Positions 37,816-46,347 of a DNA stretch of 64,000 nucleotides are shown one piece after another (the first letter of the stretch is position 1; each line of letters opens with the position of its first letter). Below the pieces are notes generated by a model. It ran no database searches. It was not told the DNA's origin and was given only the letters and a program-made list of their open reading frames with translations. The position numbers and the translations under genes were made by a program. Source of the DNA: Deltaproteobacteria bacterium (GTDB taxonomy: Bacteria > Myxococcota_C > UBA6777). The stretch is from the NCBI GenBank assembly GCA_002731275.1, contig PCBK01000118.1, positions 28,766 through 92,765 of the forward strand, written 5' to 3'.

Positions 37816-37841
37816 TAGGGTCGGGCCTTGTGTCCGACCTC
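37816..37841. repeat. Short hairpin repeat, copy 2
   Basis: Identical to 19288-19313 and able to form the GGTCGG/CCGACC stem. It lies between two convergent genes, so it could also act as a bidirectional terminator element here, although no T-tract follows. Confidence 0.7.
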
Positions 37842-37904
37842 TATGTTGTATGTCCTTTTCGCGAGAGGACCAGTAAGACCATCGAATCCAAAAAAGGATA
37901 CGGA

Positions 37905-37997
37905 AAATGAGACAAACACAGAAGGTTCCTGTTGAAGCCACAGACTTTGTGATTCGTCGTCGACATGGCGTTGCCATGCCTTCTCCTTATGCCTTGC
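37905..37997. repeat. Dispersed repeat D, copy 2
   Basis: The core 37949-37997 is nearly identical to 24324-24372, with diverged upstream similarity. Together with the hairpin repeat it fills the 297-bp gap between pbpC and the gene ending at 38050; nothing else is seen there. Confidence 0.6.
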
Positions 37998-38049
37998 TCC
38001 ATCCAACGGCCCTACAACCTTATCGTGAACAGTGTACTGTGGACGACAC

Positions 38050-41000
38050 TTACTTCCCACACGTCCGTGCCCGGTATCGGACATCGATCTGACTGTCGTA
38101 TGGTGGCTGTGCAAACTTGGAGAAATAGATTGTATTGTATGCAGAAAAATACTCCCAGCCATCCTGAGCACTTTTCTTGACTCGTTGACCATTCACGGAG
38201 ACAGAAAGAGTCGAAGGTCTTGGAATGCGTGACAATGAAAAGCTAGAGGGCAAACCACCAAACCCGCACATGCTGCAAAGAGGCATCAAACCCTGCCAAA
38301 AAAGCTCTCTACCGATATGGACATATACACCTTTCAAAAGACGAGACAAACGAAGATATCGACTCTTCTCATGGGGACACAAACCATCATGCGTACAAAT
38401 ACTGGGTCCAACAACGTTGACACGAATAGAAAGTAGACCATGAGACTTTTGCAGAGCTTTGATGGAATGTATATAATACTCAATGCTCTTCGGAGATGTA
38501 TCTTGCGTTGCAGAGATAACATACACTTCTAAGATAGCACCTTTTCGCAAAAACCCCTTGTTACACTTCGTGTTGTTGAGCATCTTCGATGAAAGCGCTT
38601 GTTCCATCGTCGCAAGCACCTTACTCTCACGACGAGTCGTCACACCTACCCGCACTTGATTCTCGAATTGCTTCAAAAAGTGGGGGTCAGAGATCGACAA
38701 TATTTTCTTGGAGCCAACAAAACAACCTTGCCCTCCATCCCCTTGCAAACTCTCCGTCGAAACAATAGCGACTTGCGTGTCACTGCTCCATGTATGTATC
38801 CATTCAGCAAACTTCTTCAATCCAGCGACCACATCCTTTTGGTATGTCGCCATCTTTGAAGACGTATCAAGTACAAACAAGACGTCCACTTTCGGTCTGC
38901 TTATCTGCCGAAAGGTCTCAATCTGCTCATATCCATCGACAACCTTCCCTTTGACAGCGAGCTGCTCTATAAGCCCTTTTGTCGTGCTGTGGAACACCAA
39001 CTGGTTCGAAAAGAGACCGACCTTCTCCGCCTCAAAATGGACCGCCACAGAGAGCTGCTCACGAGCTTGCAATGTCACCGGCAACAACGGTTGCTTTGTT
39101 ACCTTAAATGGATGCCCTCCTTTTTGGACCCAGGCGATATCATAGATCTCGATAGAATCAGGACATCCACTCGCCCCTGTATGGTACACATGAACGGTCT
39201 GCACCGAAGCGCCACAACCCACTTCTTGCTCGCCAAAATCCAACGTCCCAGGGACGACCAACAAACACTTTGCCTGTGATGAACCAGAGAAAGATTGCTC
39301 AAGCCTCGCAGCGCCAGCCTTCCAAGCAAGAGTCGCCTTGTACGAACTTTGTTCCCTCTTTGGAGACCATGCAACACGCACAGAGATCGAGGAGCCAGAT
39401 GCCACAGTCGCCGGCCAGACCGATGGAGACACAAGTGCAAATCCTTCACTATCACCGCTCCAAACAGGTCTCTCCAGGACACAATCACCGCTTCCTCTGT
39501 TTTGGATTGTAAAAGAACGCTCTCTCTGCTTCCCAACAGGCAGCCATCCCATCGAGACCTCCAAAGAAGACGAGGTCAACACGCACACTTTCGAGGCACT
39601 CTGCCCTGTTAAAGTGATGGACAAAGACTCTTTTCGCTCATCTTTGAAGGTGATAAGAACCTCCGCACGTCGCAATGTCGCAGTTGACCTCGAAAACGAG
39701 ATCTCCAATGGAATCTCCTCCCCCACAACAAGCCCCTTGAGCGTAGGTGGTTCCATCGAAAAATAGGTCGCATCATCCTTTACACGGGAGACGACACCAA
39801 CGTCACGAAAAAAGCAATCACGATTTCCGATATTCTTTAATGTGATGGTCTGTTTACCAGCTTCAGAAAAATGGAGCGCTCGTGTCGAGACTTTGAGCAC
39901 ACACCCTGATGGTAACATCCTGACAGGGAACGCTCTCGTCTCAGCGTTTGTGTTGACCCAAAGCTCACCTTTGATAGTGTTCTTTGACTTACGTTGATAC
40001 CAAGCTTTTACAGGTACACTCTGCTCAGGAGACAACGCCAGCGGGCGAGGATACAAAGACGTCTCGAACGTCATATCTTTCACCGCCGCATTGACGCCAA
40101 AACGAGAGATGTGAAGCGTTTTGCTCCCAGAAGACATCAACACAAATCGAATATCTCCCTGCTCTCCGATCGGTAGATAGGGTAGCCACAAGGTCGTATC
40201 CTCTTCAGGAGGAAGACATCTCAGACGTCGGTCGTAAGGGTGTGAACGACATGTCCATGAGGAGGAATACGTCGCACAATCTTTGTCGCTCTGACACTCA
40301 CCATACAACCCAATGGCCCGAACATCAGCGACCTCACGTTGTCCAGACACAAGAATTCGTTGTTCTCGACGTGGATGGGAGGCTGAGTTGAACACAAATT
40401 GCCACGTCCCATTGAACTGGACAGATGCATTTTTGTAGGGATGGAATAAGAGTTGAAAAGGAAGTTTGCTTCTTGCCGGGATCGTAACGGGGAGAAAGGG
40501 CAATTGGATCGAAAAGGCATTCTTTTGTTCTGATGTGAGGGTCACATTTACGAGTTGGACGGGCCTGTCTTCTTGGTTATGGAAAATACAAGAGATCGCT
40601 CGCTGTTTACCTGCAGAGAGGGGTCCAAAGGTTTCAGGCGATTGCTCACAACGATACAAAGGGAGCCCTGGCAGGGTCAACGCAGGTCGCTTTAACGCGA
40701 TACGCAACGTAAAAGGACGCCCACCCTTGATACTCCAATCGACGAGTTTGATTTGCAATTGACCTTCGTAGAGATCTTCTAAAGGACTTGCGCACCCAAT
40801 AGAAAAAATGGTGACTTCGTTTTTTGCGAGAGATGTAGGCAACGTAGGAAGCTGATAAGAGAACACTTCCTCCTTCGCTGTCGGGAAGGAATGGATGATC
40901 TTCGCACTTTGTATATCGATCGTCCTATCACCATTCGCCCGTATCGCAAAGGTCTTACTCTCAGGATGACCTGGTCGACAACGCAAAAAATGTATGGAGT

Positions 41001-41142
41001 GTTCGGAAAGATTGATAAGAATCGAAGGCTCTACCACCTGCCCTTGTCCACAACCAAAGAGCATGAAAGACAAGAGCATAGAGACAAATGCCAAACCACG
41101 CAAACGCCTGTTCTTCAATATATGTTCTACTTCAGATAACAT
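38050..41142 (-). CDS. Large lipoprotein with ASH-like beta repeats and von Willebrand A domain
   Basis: About 1030 residues from the ATG at 41142; the longer frame to 41274 runs into the 42-bp repeat array. The lipoprotein signal ends in LFGC. About 700 residues of repeated immunoglobulin-like strands follow, of the ASH / choice-of-anchor D type (LDFGEQEVGCGASVQTVHV and similar). The VWA-like domain (about 750-960) starts PKVDVLFVLDTSSKM. Its MIDAS motif is DTSSK rather than DxSxS, so metal binding may be altered. The last 70 residues hold a Cys pair (LCSMCGF). Probably surface-exposed adhesion or scaffold. Its promoter region lies in or next to the palindrome array. Confidence 0.8.
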   Translation of the reverse strand: MLSEVEHILKNRRLRGLAFVSMLLSFMLFGCGQGQVVEPSILINLSEHSIHFLRCRPGHPESKTFAIRANGDRTIDIQSAKIIHSFPTAKEEVFSYQLPTLPTSLAKNEVTIFSIGCASPLEDLYEGQLQIKLVDWSIKGGRPFTLRIALKRPALTLPGLPLYRCEQSPETFGPLSAGKQRAISCIFHNQEDRPVQLVNVTLTSEQKNAFSIQLPFLPVTIPARSKLPFQLLFHPYKNASVQFNGTWQFVFNSASHPRREQRILVSGQREVADVRAIGLYGECQSDKDCATYSSSWTCRSHPYDRRLRCLPPEEDTTLWLPYLPIGEQGDIRFVLMSSGSKTLHISRFGVNAAVKDMTFETSLYPRPLALSPEQSVPVKAWYQRKSKNTIKGELWVNTNAETRAFPVRMLPSGCVLKVSTRALHFSEAGKQTITLKNIGNRDCFFRDVGVVSRVKDDATYFSMEPPTLKGLVVGEEIPLEISFSRSTATLRRAEVLITFKDERKESLSITLTGQSASKVCVLTSSSLEVSMGWLPVGKQRERSFTIQNRGSGDCVLERPVWSGDSEGFALVSPSVWPATVASGSSISVRVAWSPKREQSSYKATLAWKAGAARLEQSFSGSSQAKCLLVVPGTLDFGEQEVGCGASVQTVHVYHTGASGCPDSIEIYDIAWVQKGGHPFKVTKQPLLPVTLQAREQLSVAVHFEAEKVGLFSNQLVFHSTTKGLIEQLAVKGKVVDGYEQIETFRQISRPKVDVLFVLDTSSKMATYQKDVVAGLKKFAEWIHTWSSDTQVAIVSTESLQGDGGQGCFVGSKKILSISDPHFLKQFENQVRVGVTTRRESKVLATMEQALSSKMLNNTKCNKGFLRKGAILEVYVISATQDTSPKSIEYYIHSIKALQKSHGLLSIRVNVVGPSICTHDGLCPHEKSRYLRLSRLLKGVYVHIGRELFWQGLMPLCSMCGFGGLPSSFSLSRIPRPSTLSVSVNGQRVKKSAQDGWEYFSAYNTIYFSKFAQPPYDSQIDVRYRARTCGK

Positions 41143-41678
41143 CCCAACGATCCTTTTTTCACCACCGAGCCAACACAACCTTCCAAGAAGGTAACATATT
41201 GTTGGACGTATGCACCACTCTTTTTTGGGAAATAATATTTTCTCAAAAACCTCTCTTGATGCGTTCCGGAGCACTACCTATGAAAAAAAAAACATGTTTT
41301 TTGTGGTCTCACATGGAACAAAGTGTGAAAAAACATGTTTTTCCATGATCACAAGCCACCAGGGAGGTAGAAAACATGTTTTTCAAGAGATGTATGTTCG
41401 AAGTATCACCTCAAAAACATATTTTTTAGCGTCCGGATCGCTTCGGAACGCATCAAGAAAGGTTTTTTTAGCGTCCGGATCGCGTCGGAACGCATCAAGA
41501 GAGGTTTTTATTGCGTTCCGGAGCACTCCCTACGAAAAAAAACATGTTTTTTTGGAGGCTCTGACAAGAGGCGACTTACGAAAACATGTTTTTTTGGGAT
41601 GTCCAGGTAAGAGGAGACTCACGAAAACATGTTTTTGGCAGGGGGTCGATGTCTGGGATGGGAGAATAACTTGTTTCC
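41143..41678. other. Intergenic region dominated by the 42-bp array
   Basis: 536 bp between two minus-strand genes. The left 100 bp are the leader of the VWA lipoprotein gene, with an AAAAAAGGA site before the ATG at 41142. The rest is the tandem array at 41246-41665. The open frame 41210-41719 has no ribosome site, and its repeat content is explained by the DNA repeat; it is not listed as a gene. Confidence 0.6.
41246..41665. repeat. Ten tandem 42-bp units, each centred on an AAAACATGTTTT-type palindrome
   Basis: Ten units start exactly every 42 bp (41246, 41288, 41330, 41372, 41414, 41456, 41498, 41540, 41582, 41624) with no insertions or deletions. Six units carry the perfect core AAACATGTTT (CATG centres near 41294, 41335, 41376, 41544, 41586, 41629) and one has ACATAT. 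Three keep only the T-rich half (AGGTTTTT or AAAACCTC). Spacers diverge strongly except in units 5-7, which share GCGTCCGGATCGC-TCGGAACGCATCAAGA. The 42-bp period equals four helical turns, so all palindromes would lie on one DNA face. Confidence 0.8.
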
Positions 41679-42350
41679 TCAGTCGTCTTCAGGTGGTGGG
41701 AGCGCGCCACGGTTTTTGATCAGGCGCTCGACAAACTCTTTGTTCTCGTCGAATCCCTCAGGACGTTCACCAACGTCTCGCGCCGCCATCATCATATCCT
41801 CAAGCGCCTCGATCACGTCCAAGACAAAGTCGGGATAACCGTTGACGTCGGTGTACTCGGCGATCAACTGCAAGACTTCGATCGTGTGGCTATACATCGC
41901 AGGTGTCATGGTGAGAAAGGCCGGCACAAAGAAGGCGACTTCGAGGGCTTCCCACATCTTCTCATCCTGCCCTCCTCTCATGTAATCCCGCGCCTCGGCA
42001 AACTTACGTGGTGCCTCTTTCCATTGCTTCTGCTCGTCAGCACGGATGACCAAGATCAGCACGACCACAGAACCGATCAACGCGCCCACACCGATCGCCG
42101 CGCCAAGTCCTCCCCAGAGCGCATACGATTGATACGCCGAGACAATGATCCCAAGCAACCACATCGGGATCCAAAACAATCGACCTTCGAGCCCGACAAC
42201 CTCGCAGATCCCACTGACGACTGTCGTCACGAGCCCAATAATAAACCACTCATAGGGACCATCTGAGAACGGAATGACAAAGTTTATCCCCCAACAGACC
42301 AAAGCAATCAGCAAGGCCACAGGGATCGCGGCGAGGTTAAAAACAACCAC
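41679..42350 (-). CDS. Membrane protein of unknown function, four predicted segments
   Basis: 223 residues from a GTG at 42350 placed 5 nt after AAAGGAGG; the longer open frame to 42389 starts upstream of that site and is rejected. Four hydrophobic segments fill the first 120 residues (AAIPVALLIALVCWGINF, WFIIGLVTTVVSGICEVVG, WIPMWLLGIIVSAYQSY, LIGSVVVLILVI). A soluble acidic helical tail follows, with repeated Asp/Glu (VIEALEDMMMAARDVGE). No family recognised. Its 3' end lies just beyond the 42-bp array. Confidence 0.75.
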   Translation of the reverse strand: MVVFNLAAIPVALLIALVCWGINFVIPFSDGPYEWFIIGLVTTVVSGICEVVGLEGRLFWIPMWLLGIIVSAYQSYALWGGLGAAIGVGALIGSVVVLILVIRADEQKQWKEAPRKFAEARDYMRGGQDEKMWEALEVAFFVPAFLTMTPAMYSHTIEVLQLIAEYTDVNGYPDFVLDVIEALEDMMMAARDVGERPEGFDENKEFVERLIKNRGALPPPEDD

Positions 42351-42525
42351 AACATCCTCCTTTAAGGCCCGACGCAAACACAAAAACAAATGGGGTTGTG
42401 TCGAGCAACATACGTTGAAAAGAAAAACATCCAGAGAGCCTATGTGGATACAAAGAGGAAGTCAAATCCCCCACATACTCCCTGCATGTTCCCAGCAATG
42501 ATACATTGCAAGAGGACACTATACG

Positions 42526-43650
42526 TCACACATCGGTGGAGACGCGTAAAACACAACCACCAACGCTTTTTGAACGCCACTTGTGTAGGAGCGCTTCTCG
42601 ATAATCCTCAAAAGAGAAGACGTCGGAGACATAAGGTTGAATATTCCCTTCACCGGCCCAAGCGAGTAAGTCTTGTAACCGCTTAACCCGAATGGAAGGA
42701 TCTTTTTGTGCGGAGATCACAGCCGGACAGCCGAGGACCTTCAACCCCTTCATCATGATCAGGTTTGTCGGGAGCTGATTTGGGTTGGCTTTCCCTTTTT
42801 CACCCTTCGCCACAAATGGCGTGGAAGCCCACCCCACGACCAAAAATCGCCCACCAAAGCACATCGAACGCATCGACTCTTCGGAGATAGGACCACCAAC
42901 AGGATCGTATACAACGTCGACACCGCGCCCTCCCGTCAAAGCCTTCACCTCTTTGCGAAAAGAACGCAGCCCACCTGTCTCTGGATCTTTCGTATGAATG
43001 ACATGATCGGCCCCCTGCTCTTTCACCACAGCGAGCTTCTCCTCACTTCGTCCAGTCGCGATCACAGTCGCCCCGACCAACTTCGCGAGGTGGACCGCAG
43101 CCAACCCTGTCGAACCTGATGCGCCGTGGATCAATACGGTCTCACCTGCCTTCAATTCACCACACGCGATCAAGCAGTGATAGGCTGTCTCGTAATTGCC
43201 GAGAAAGTGACACCCTTGATCAAATGAAAAGCCTTTCGGCATCGCGTGTATTGCCTCTTGAGGCGCGACCGCATACGAGGCAAAACCACCGTACTTTTGG
43301 TAATCTCCAGAGGTCCGAGGCCCCGAGACAAAAGCATCCACAATGACTTTCTCGCCGACAGATGTTTGGGTGACGTCACTCCCCACCCATTCGACAACAC
43401 CACTGTACTCAAGTCCCGGTGTATATGGAGGCTGAAGCGAATGTTGATAGAGACCACTTGTCATCAACAGATCGACCCACCCTACAGCCGAGCTACGAAT
43501 CGCGACGACGACATCTGTCGACTTTAGCGCATTGACATCGGGCACAGAGACCTCACGTCGCTTCATATGTTTGGAGATCGCGTCTTGAGGATGTTCAGAA
43601 AAGGCGGTCACAAAGACCTGTTGTGGTTGAGTATTGGAAAATGTTGTCAC
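42526..43650 (-). CDS. Zinc-independent medium-chain dehydrogenase, quinone oxidoreductase-like
   Basis: 374 residues from a GTG at 43650 (GACGTGACAACA context). The MDR fold is clear: GroES-like N-terminal domain with PPYTPGLEYSGVVEWVG, then the Rossmann motif HGASGSTGLAAVHLAKLVGA and the NADPH-side motif ATGRSEEKL. No zinc-ligand Cys/His set is present, so it belongs with quinone oxidoreductases/enoyl reductases. It probably reduces quinones or alkenals with NADPH. It lies 30 nt downstream of hemB on the same strand and may be cotranscribed with it. Confidence 0.9.
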   Translation of the reverse strand: MTTFSNTQPQQVFVTAFSEHPQDAISKHMKRREVSVPDVNALKSTDVVVAIRSSAVGWVDLLMTSGLYQHSLQPPYTPGLEYSGVVEWVGSDVTQTSVGEKVIVDAFVSGPRTSGDYQKYGGFASYAVAPQEAIHAMPKGFSFDQGCHFLGNYETAYHCLIACGELKAGETVLIHGASGSTGLAAVHLAKLVGATVIATGRSEEKLAVVKEQGADHVIHTKDPETGGLRSFRKEVKALTGGRGVDVVYDPVGGPISEESMRSMCFGGRFLVVGWASTPFVAKGEKGKANPNQLPTNLIMMKGLKVLGCPAVISAQKDPSIRVKRLQDLLAWAGEGNIQPYVSDVFSFEDYREALLHKWRSKSVGGCVLRVSTDV

Positions 43651-43680
43651 GTCGCACCCCGAAATATCGAAAAGAGCAAA

Positions 43681-44685
43681 CTAAGCGGCGAGCCACTCGG
43701 CTACATCAGCGGCGAAATAGGTCAGGATAATATCAGCCCCGGCACGACGAATTGCGATCAGACTCTCCATCGCGACAGCTTCCAGGTCGAGATAACCCGC
43801 CTGACCAGCAGCGTGAAGCATCGCATACTCACCGCTCACCTGATACGCAGCCACGGGAACGTCAGAGACTTCTCTTACCCGGCGGATCACGTCGAGATAC
43901 ATCCCTGCAGGCTTCACCATCACCATGTCAGCACCTTCGTCGAGATCGAGCGCGGTCTCTCGAAGCGCCTCGCGAACGTTGCAAGGGTCCATCTGATAAG
44001 TGCGCTTGTCTTCGGGGATACCTTCTCTTTTGCGAGGCGCTGAGTCGAGCGCATCTCTGAAGGGCCCATACAGCGCAGACGCGTACTTGGCCGTGTAAGA
44101 GAGAATCGAAACATCTGTGAAGCCTGCTTCATCGAGGGCATCACGTAGAACACCGACGCGACCATCCATCATATCGGATGGCGCAACAATATCAGCGCCC
44201 GCCTCTGCTTGGACGACAGCCATCTGCGCCAAAATACCCAACGTTTCATCGTTGACGACGACACCATCTCTGACGACACCATCGTGACCATCGGAAGAGT
44301 ATGGATCAAGCGCAACATCTGAGACGACGAGCATGTCGGGGTAGGCTTCTTTGACCGCACGAATGGCTCGCGGAAACAGCCCTTCGGCGTTGAGTCCTTC
44401 TGTACCGACTTCATCCTTTACCTCATCATGAATCGCCGGAAACAGCGCAACACCAGGGATGCGTAGCGCCGATAAACGTCCGACCTCTTCGAGTAAGGTG
44501 TCGATACTCATGCGGTATTGTCCAGGCATCGAGTGGATCGCTTCACGCACTCCTTCTCCCTCGACGAGGAACAGTGGCGCGATCAAGTTGTCCACAGACA
44601 ACCGCGTCTCTCTCACCATTCTCCGAATACCTTCCACTCGACGAAGCCGCCTTGGGCGATGATTCATCCACGTACTTGTTGACAT
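43681..44685 (-). CDS. hemB: Porphobilinogen synthase (delta-aminolevulinate dehydratase), Mg-type
   Basis: 334 residues, start ATG with AGGAGGT. It condenses two 5-aminolevulinate molecules to porphobilinogen in haem/cobalamin-precursor synthesis. Both Schiff-base lysines are present (Lys200 in SYTAKYAS, Lys258 in MVKPAG). The metal-binding stretch reads SDVALDPYSSDGHDG (122-136). The three zinc cysteines are replaced by Ala/Asp, which marks the Mg-dependent, zinc-free class. Length and motifs are complete. No other haem gene is adjacent. Confidence 0.97.
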   Translation of the reverse strand: MSTSTWMNHRPRRLRRVEGIRRMVRETRLSVDNLIAPLFLVEGEGVREAIHSMPGQYRMSIDTLLEEVGRLSALRIPGVALFPAIHDEVKDEVGTEGLNAEGLFPRAIRAVKEAYPDMLVVSDVALDPYSSDGHDGVVRDGVVVNDETLGILAQMAVVQAEAGADIVAPSDMMDGRVGVLRDALDEAGFTDVSILSYTAKYASALYGPFRDALDSAPRKREGIPEDKRTYQMDPCNVREALRETALDLDEGADMVMVKPAGMYLDVIRRVREVSDVPVAAYQVSGEYAMLHAAGQAGYLDLEAVAMESLIAIRRAGADIILTYFAADVAEWLAA

Positions 44686-44879
44686 CTCGACCTCCTATCC
44701 ACAGGATGCACCTGCTTTATCCTACGTTCTCTCAACAGGGAGAGGGCATGGTGTATATGATCAACCCCCCATCTGTATGAGGGCGCCTGTTATGATGCAG
44801 ATCCCACGGTGGGATTCAACCTATTTTCTCGCGCGTCCACTTTTGGCATCCTCCCCCCACACGAAAGGGAATATCTTTG

Positions 44880-46199
44880 ATGAATCGAGAAGTCCTTCGA
44901 CTGGCCATCCCCAACATCCTCAGCAATTTGTCCATTCCGTTGTTGAGCAGTGTCGACACGGCGCTCGTCGGCCACCTCAATGGTGTCCACTATATCGGCG
45001 CCATTGCTGTCGGCGGCGCCATCCTCAACATGGTGTATTGGGGCTTCTCCTTTCTGCGAATGGGCACAACAGGGCCGACAGCACAGGCACACGGCAGTCA
45101 GGACCGAGAAGAGGAGGCCTCCCAATTTGGGCGAGCGATCTGTGTCGCGTTGTTCTTTGGTGTCTTGTTGATCCTGCTGCAAGATCTCGTATTTTGGGCA
45201 GGACTCTCCATCATGAAGGCCTCTCCACTCGTCGAGAAACACGCCCGCATCTATCTCTCCATTCGCATCTACGCGGCACCTGCGACGTTGTCACTCCTCG
45301 TGATGCACGGTTGGTTTCTGGGGATGCAGAACGCGCGCTTTCCGCTCTATCTCGCGCTGACCTCCAACGCCTTTAACATCGGCCTCAACCTGTACTTCGT
45401 CAAAGTCATGGGCATGAAGTCCGACGGGATCGCGCTCGGCACGTTGATCGCCCAATACACGGCGCTCTCTGTGGGCGTCGGTCTCATTGTACTGCGCTAC
45501 CGTCCGACCTTGCGTCACCTCAAGTTCGAGAACATCATCAAATGGAGCGCCCTCCAAAAACTCTTCAGTATCAACAGAGATATCTTCCTGCGTACGCTGG
45601 CGTTGATCTTTGTCTTCACTTACTTTACAGCGCAGTCCGCACAATTTGGCGACGCGTTCCTCGCAGCGAACGCCGTCTTGCAACAATTCTGGCTGCTCAC
45701 AGCGTATGGTATTGATGGGTTCTCCGACGCAGCCGAGTCGCTCGTTGGAAAGTACCTGGGTGCCAAACGGATCGAGAAGATCCAGGTCGCCATCAAATAC
45801 GTCTTCGCGTGGGGTTTTGCGCTCGCCTTTGTGTTGATGCTCGTCTTTGGCCTTGGCAAGATGCACCTCTTGTCCCTCTTCACTGATCAGCCAAAAGTCC
45901 TTGAGATCGCCAACACATATTTCATCTGGACTTTGTTTGTGCCCCTGCTCTCCTGTTTGGCCTTTTTGTGGGATGGTGTCTATCTCGGCGCGACCCGGAC
46001 AGATCTGCTGCGCAACACGATGTTCATCGCAGCGTTTGTGGTCTTCTACCCGCTCTTTCGCCTGACCTATCCGTACCTGGGGAATCATGCGCTCTGGCTC
46101 GCGATGACAGCCTTCATGGTCACGAGAGGGATCGCGCTCTCTCTCCTCGCAACCAAACACTTCTTTGGAGCTCGCCCACTCTCCCTCCCTGCTCGATAA
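44880..46199 (+). CDS. MATE-family efflux transporter (DinF-like)
   Basis: 439 residues with twelve hydrophobic segments. Family hallmarks include LAIPNILSNLSIPLLSSVDTAL in TM1, QAHGSQDREEEA after TM2, and the second half-repeat with AANAVLQQFWLLTAYGIDGF and ESLVGKYLGAK. The DinF branch has this pattern. It probably exports drugs or metabolites using a Na+ or proton gradient. The start ATG at 44880 follows AAAGGGAA; a TTG three bases earlier is possible. It is divergent from hemB, with a 194-bp spacer. Confidence 0.92.
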   Translation: MNREVLRLAIPNILSNLSIPLLSSVDTALVGHLNGVHYIGAIAVGGAILNMVYWGFSFLRMGTTGPTAQAHGSQDREEEASQFGRAICVALFFGVLLILLQDLVFWAGLSIMKASPLVEKHARIYLSIRIYAAPATLSLLVMHGWFLGMQNARFPLYLALTSNAFNIGLNLYFVKVMGMKSDGIALGTLIAQYTALSVGVGLIVLRYRPTLRHLKFENIIKWSALQKLFSINRDIFLRTLALIFVFTYFTAQSAQFGDAFLAANAVLQQFWLLTAYGIDGFSDAAESLVGKYLGAKRIEKIQVAIKYVFAWGFALAFVLMLVFGLGKMHLLSLFTDQPKVLEIANTYFIWTLFVPLLSCLAFLWDGVYLGATRTDLLRNTMFIAAFVVFYPLFRLTYPYLGNHALWLAMTAFMVTRGIALSLLATKHFFGARPLSLPAR

Positions 46200-46261
46200 A
46201 CTCGGTCGATAGAACACAACAGAGCCAAAGAACCCTGCCCATCACAAAGACAGAAAACGTC

Positions 46262-46291
46262 TTGACATCCCCAAAACAACCGCCTTAGTCT
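46262..46291 (+). promoter_or_regulatory. Candidate sigma-70-type promoter for the GT-C-like gene
   Basis: TTGACA at 46262-46267, then an 18-bp spacer and TAGTCT at 46286-46291 (three of six -10 consensus bases). It lies about 56 bp before the ATG at 46348. The -35 is perfect, the -10 weak. Prediction only. Confidence 0.35.
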
Positions 46292-46347
46292 ACGCACAGC
46301 GATGAGAACGCATCTCTTTTATCTCTCTACCTCAACAAGGGTTTTCC

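Noticed and set aside
41143..41274. N-terminal extension of the VWA lipoprotein to 41274
   Set aside because: It would put 44 residues from the repeat array before the lipoprotein signal; the ATG at 41142 has a ribosome site and a direct signal sequence.
41246..41665. CRISPR array
   Set aside because: The conserved element is only about 12 bp, spacers align at the same phase and share sequence in units 5-7, and no cas gene is nearby.
41210..41719. 169-codon open frame across the 42-bp array
   Set aside because: No ribosome site, it overlaps the end of a convergent gene, and the conserved element is a DNA palindrome that shifts among reading frames.
45291..46217. 308-codon frame opposite the MATE gene
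   Set aside because: Highly charged low-quality product, antisense to a clear transporter with full family motifs.
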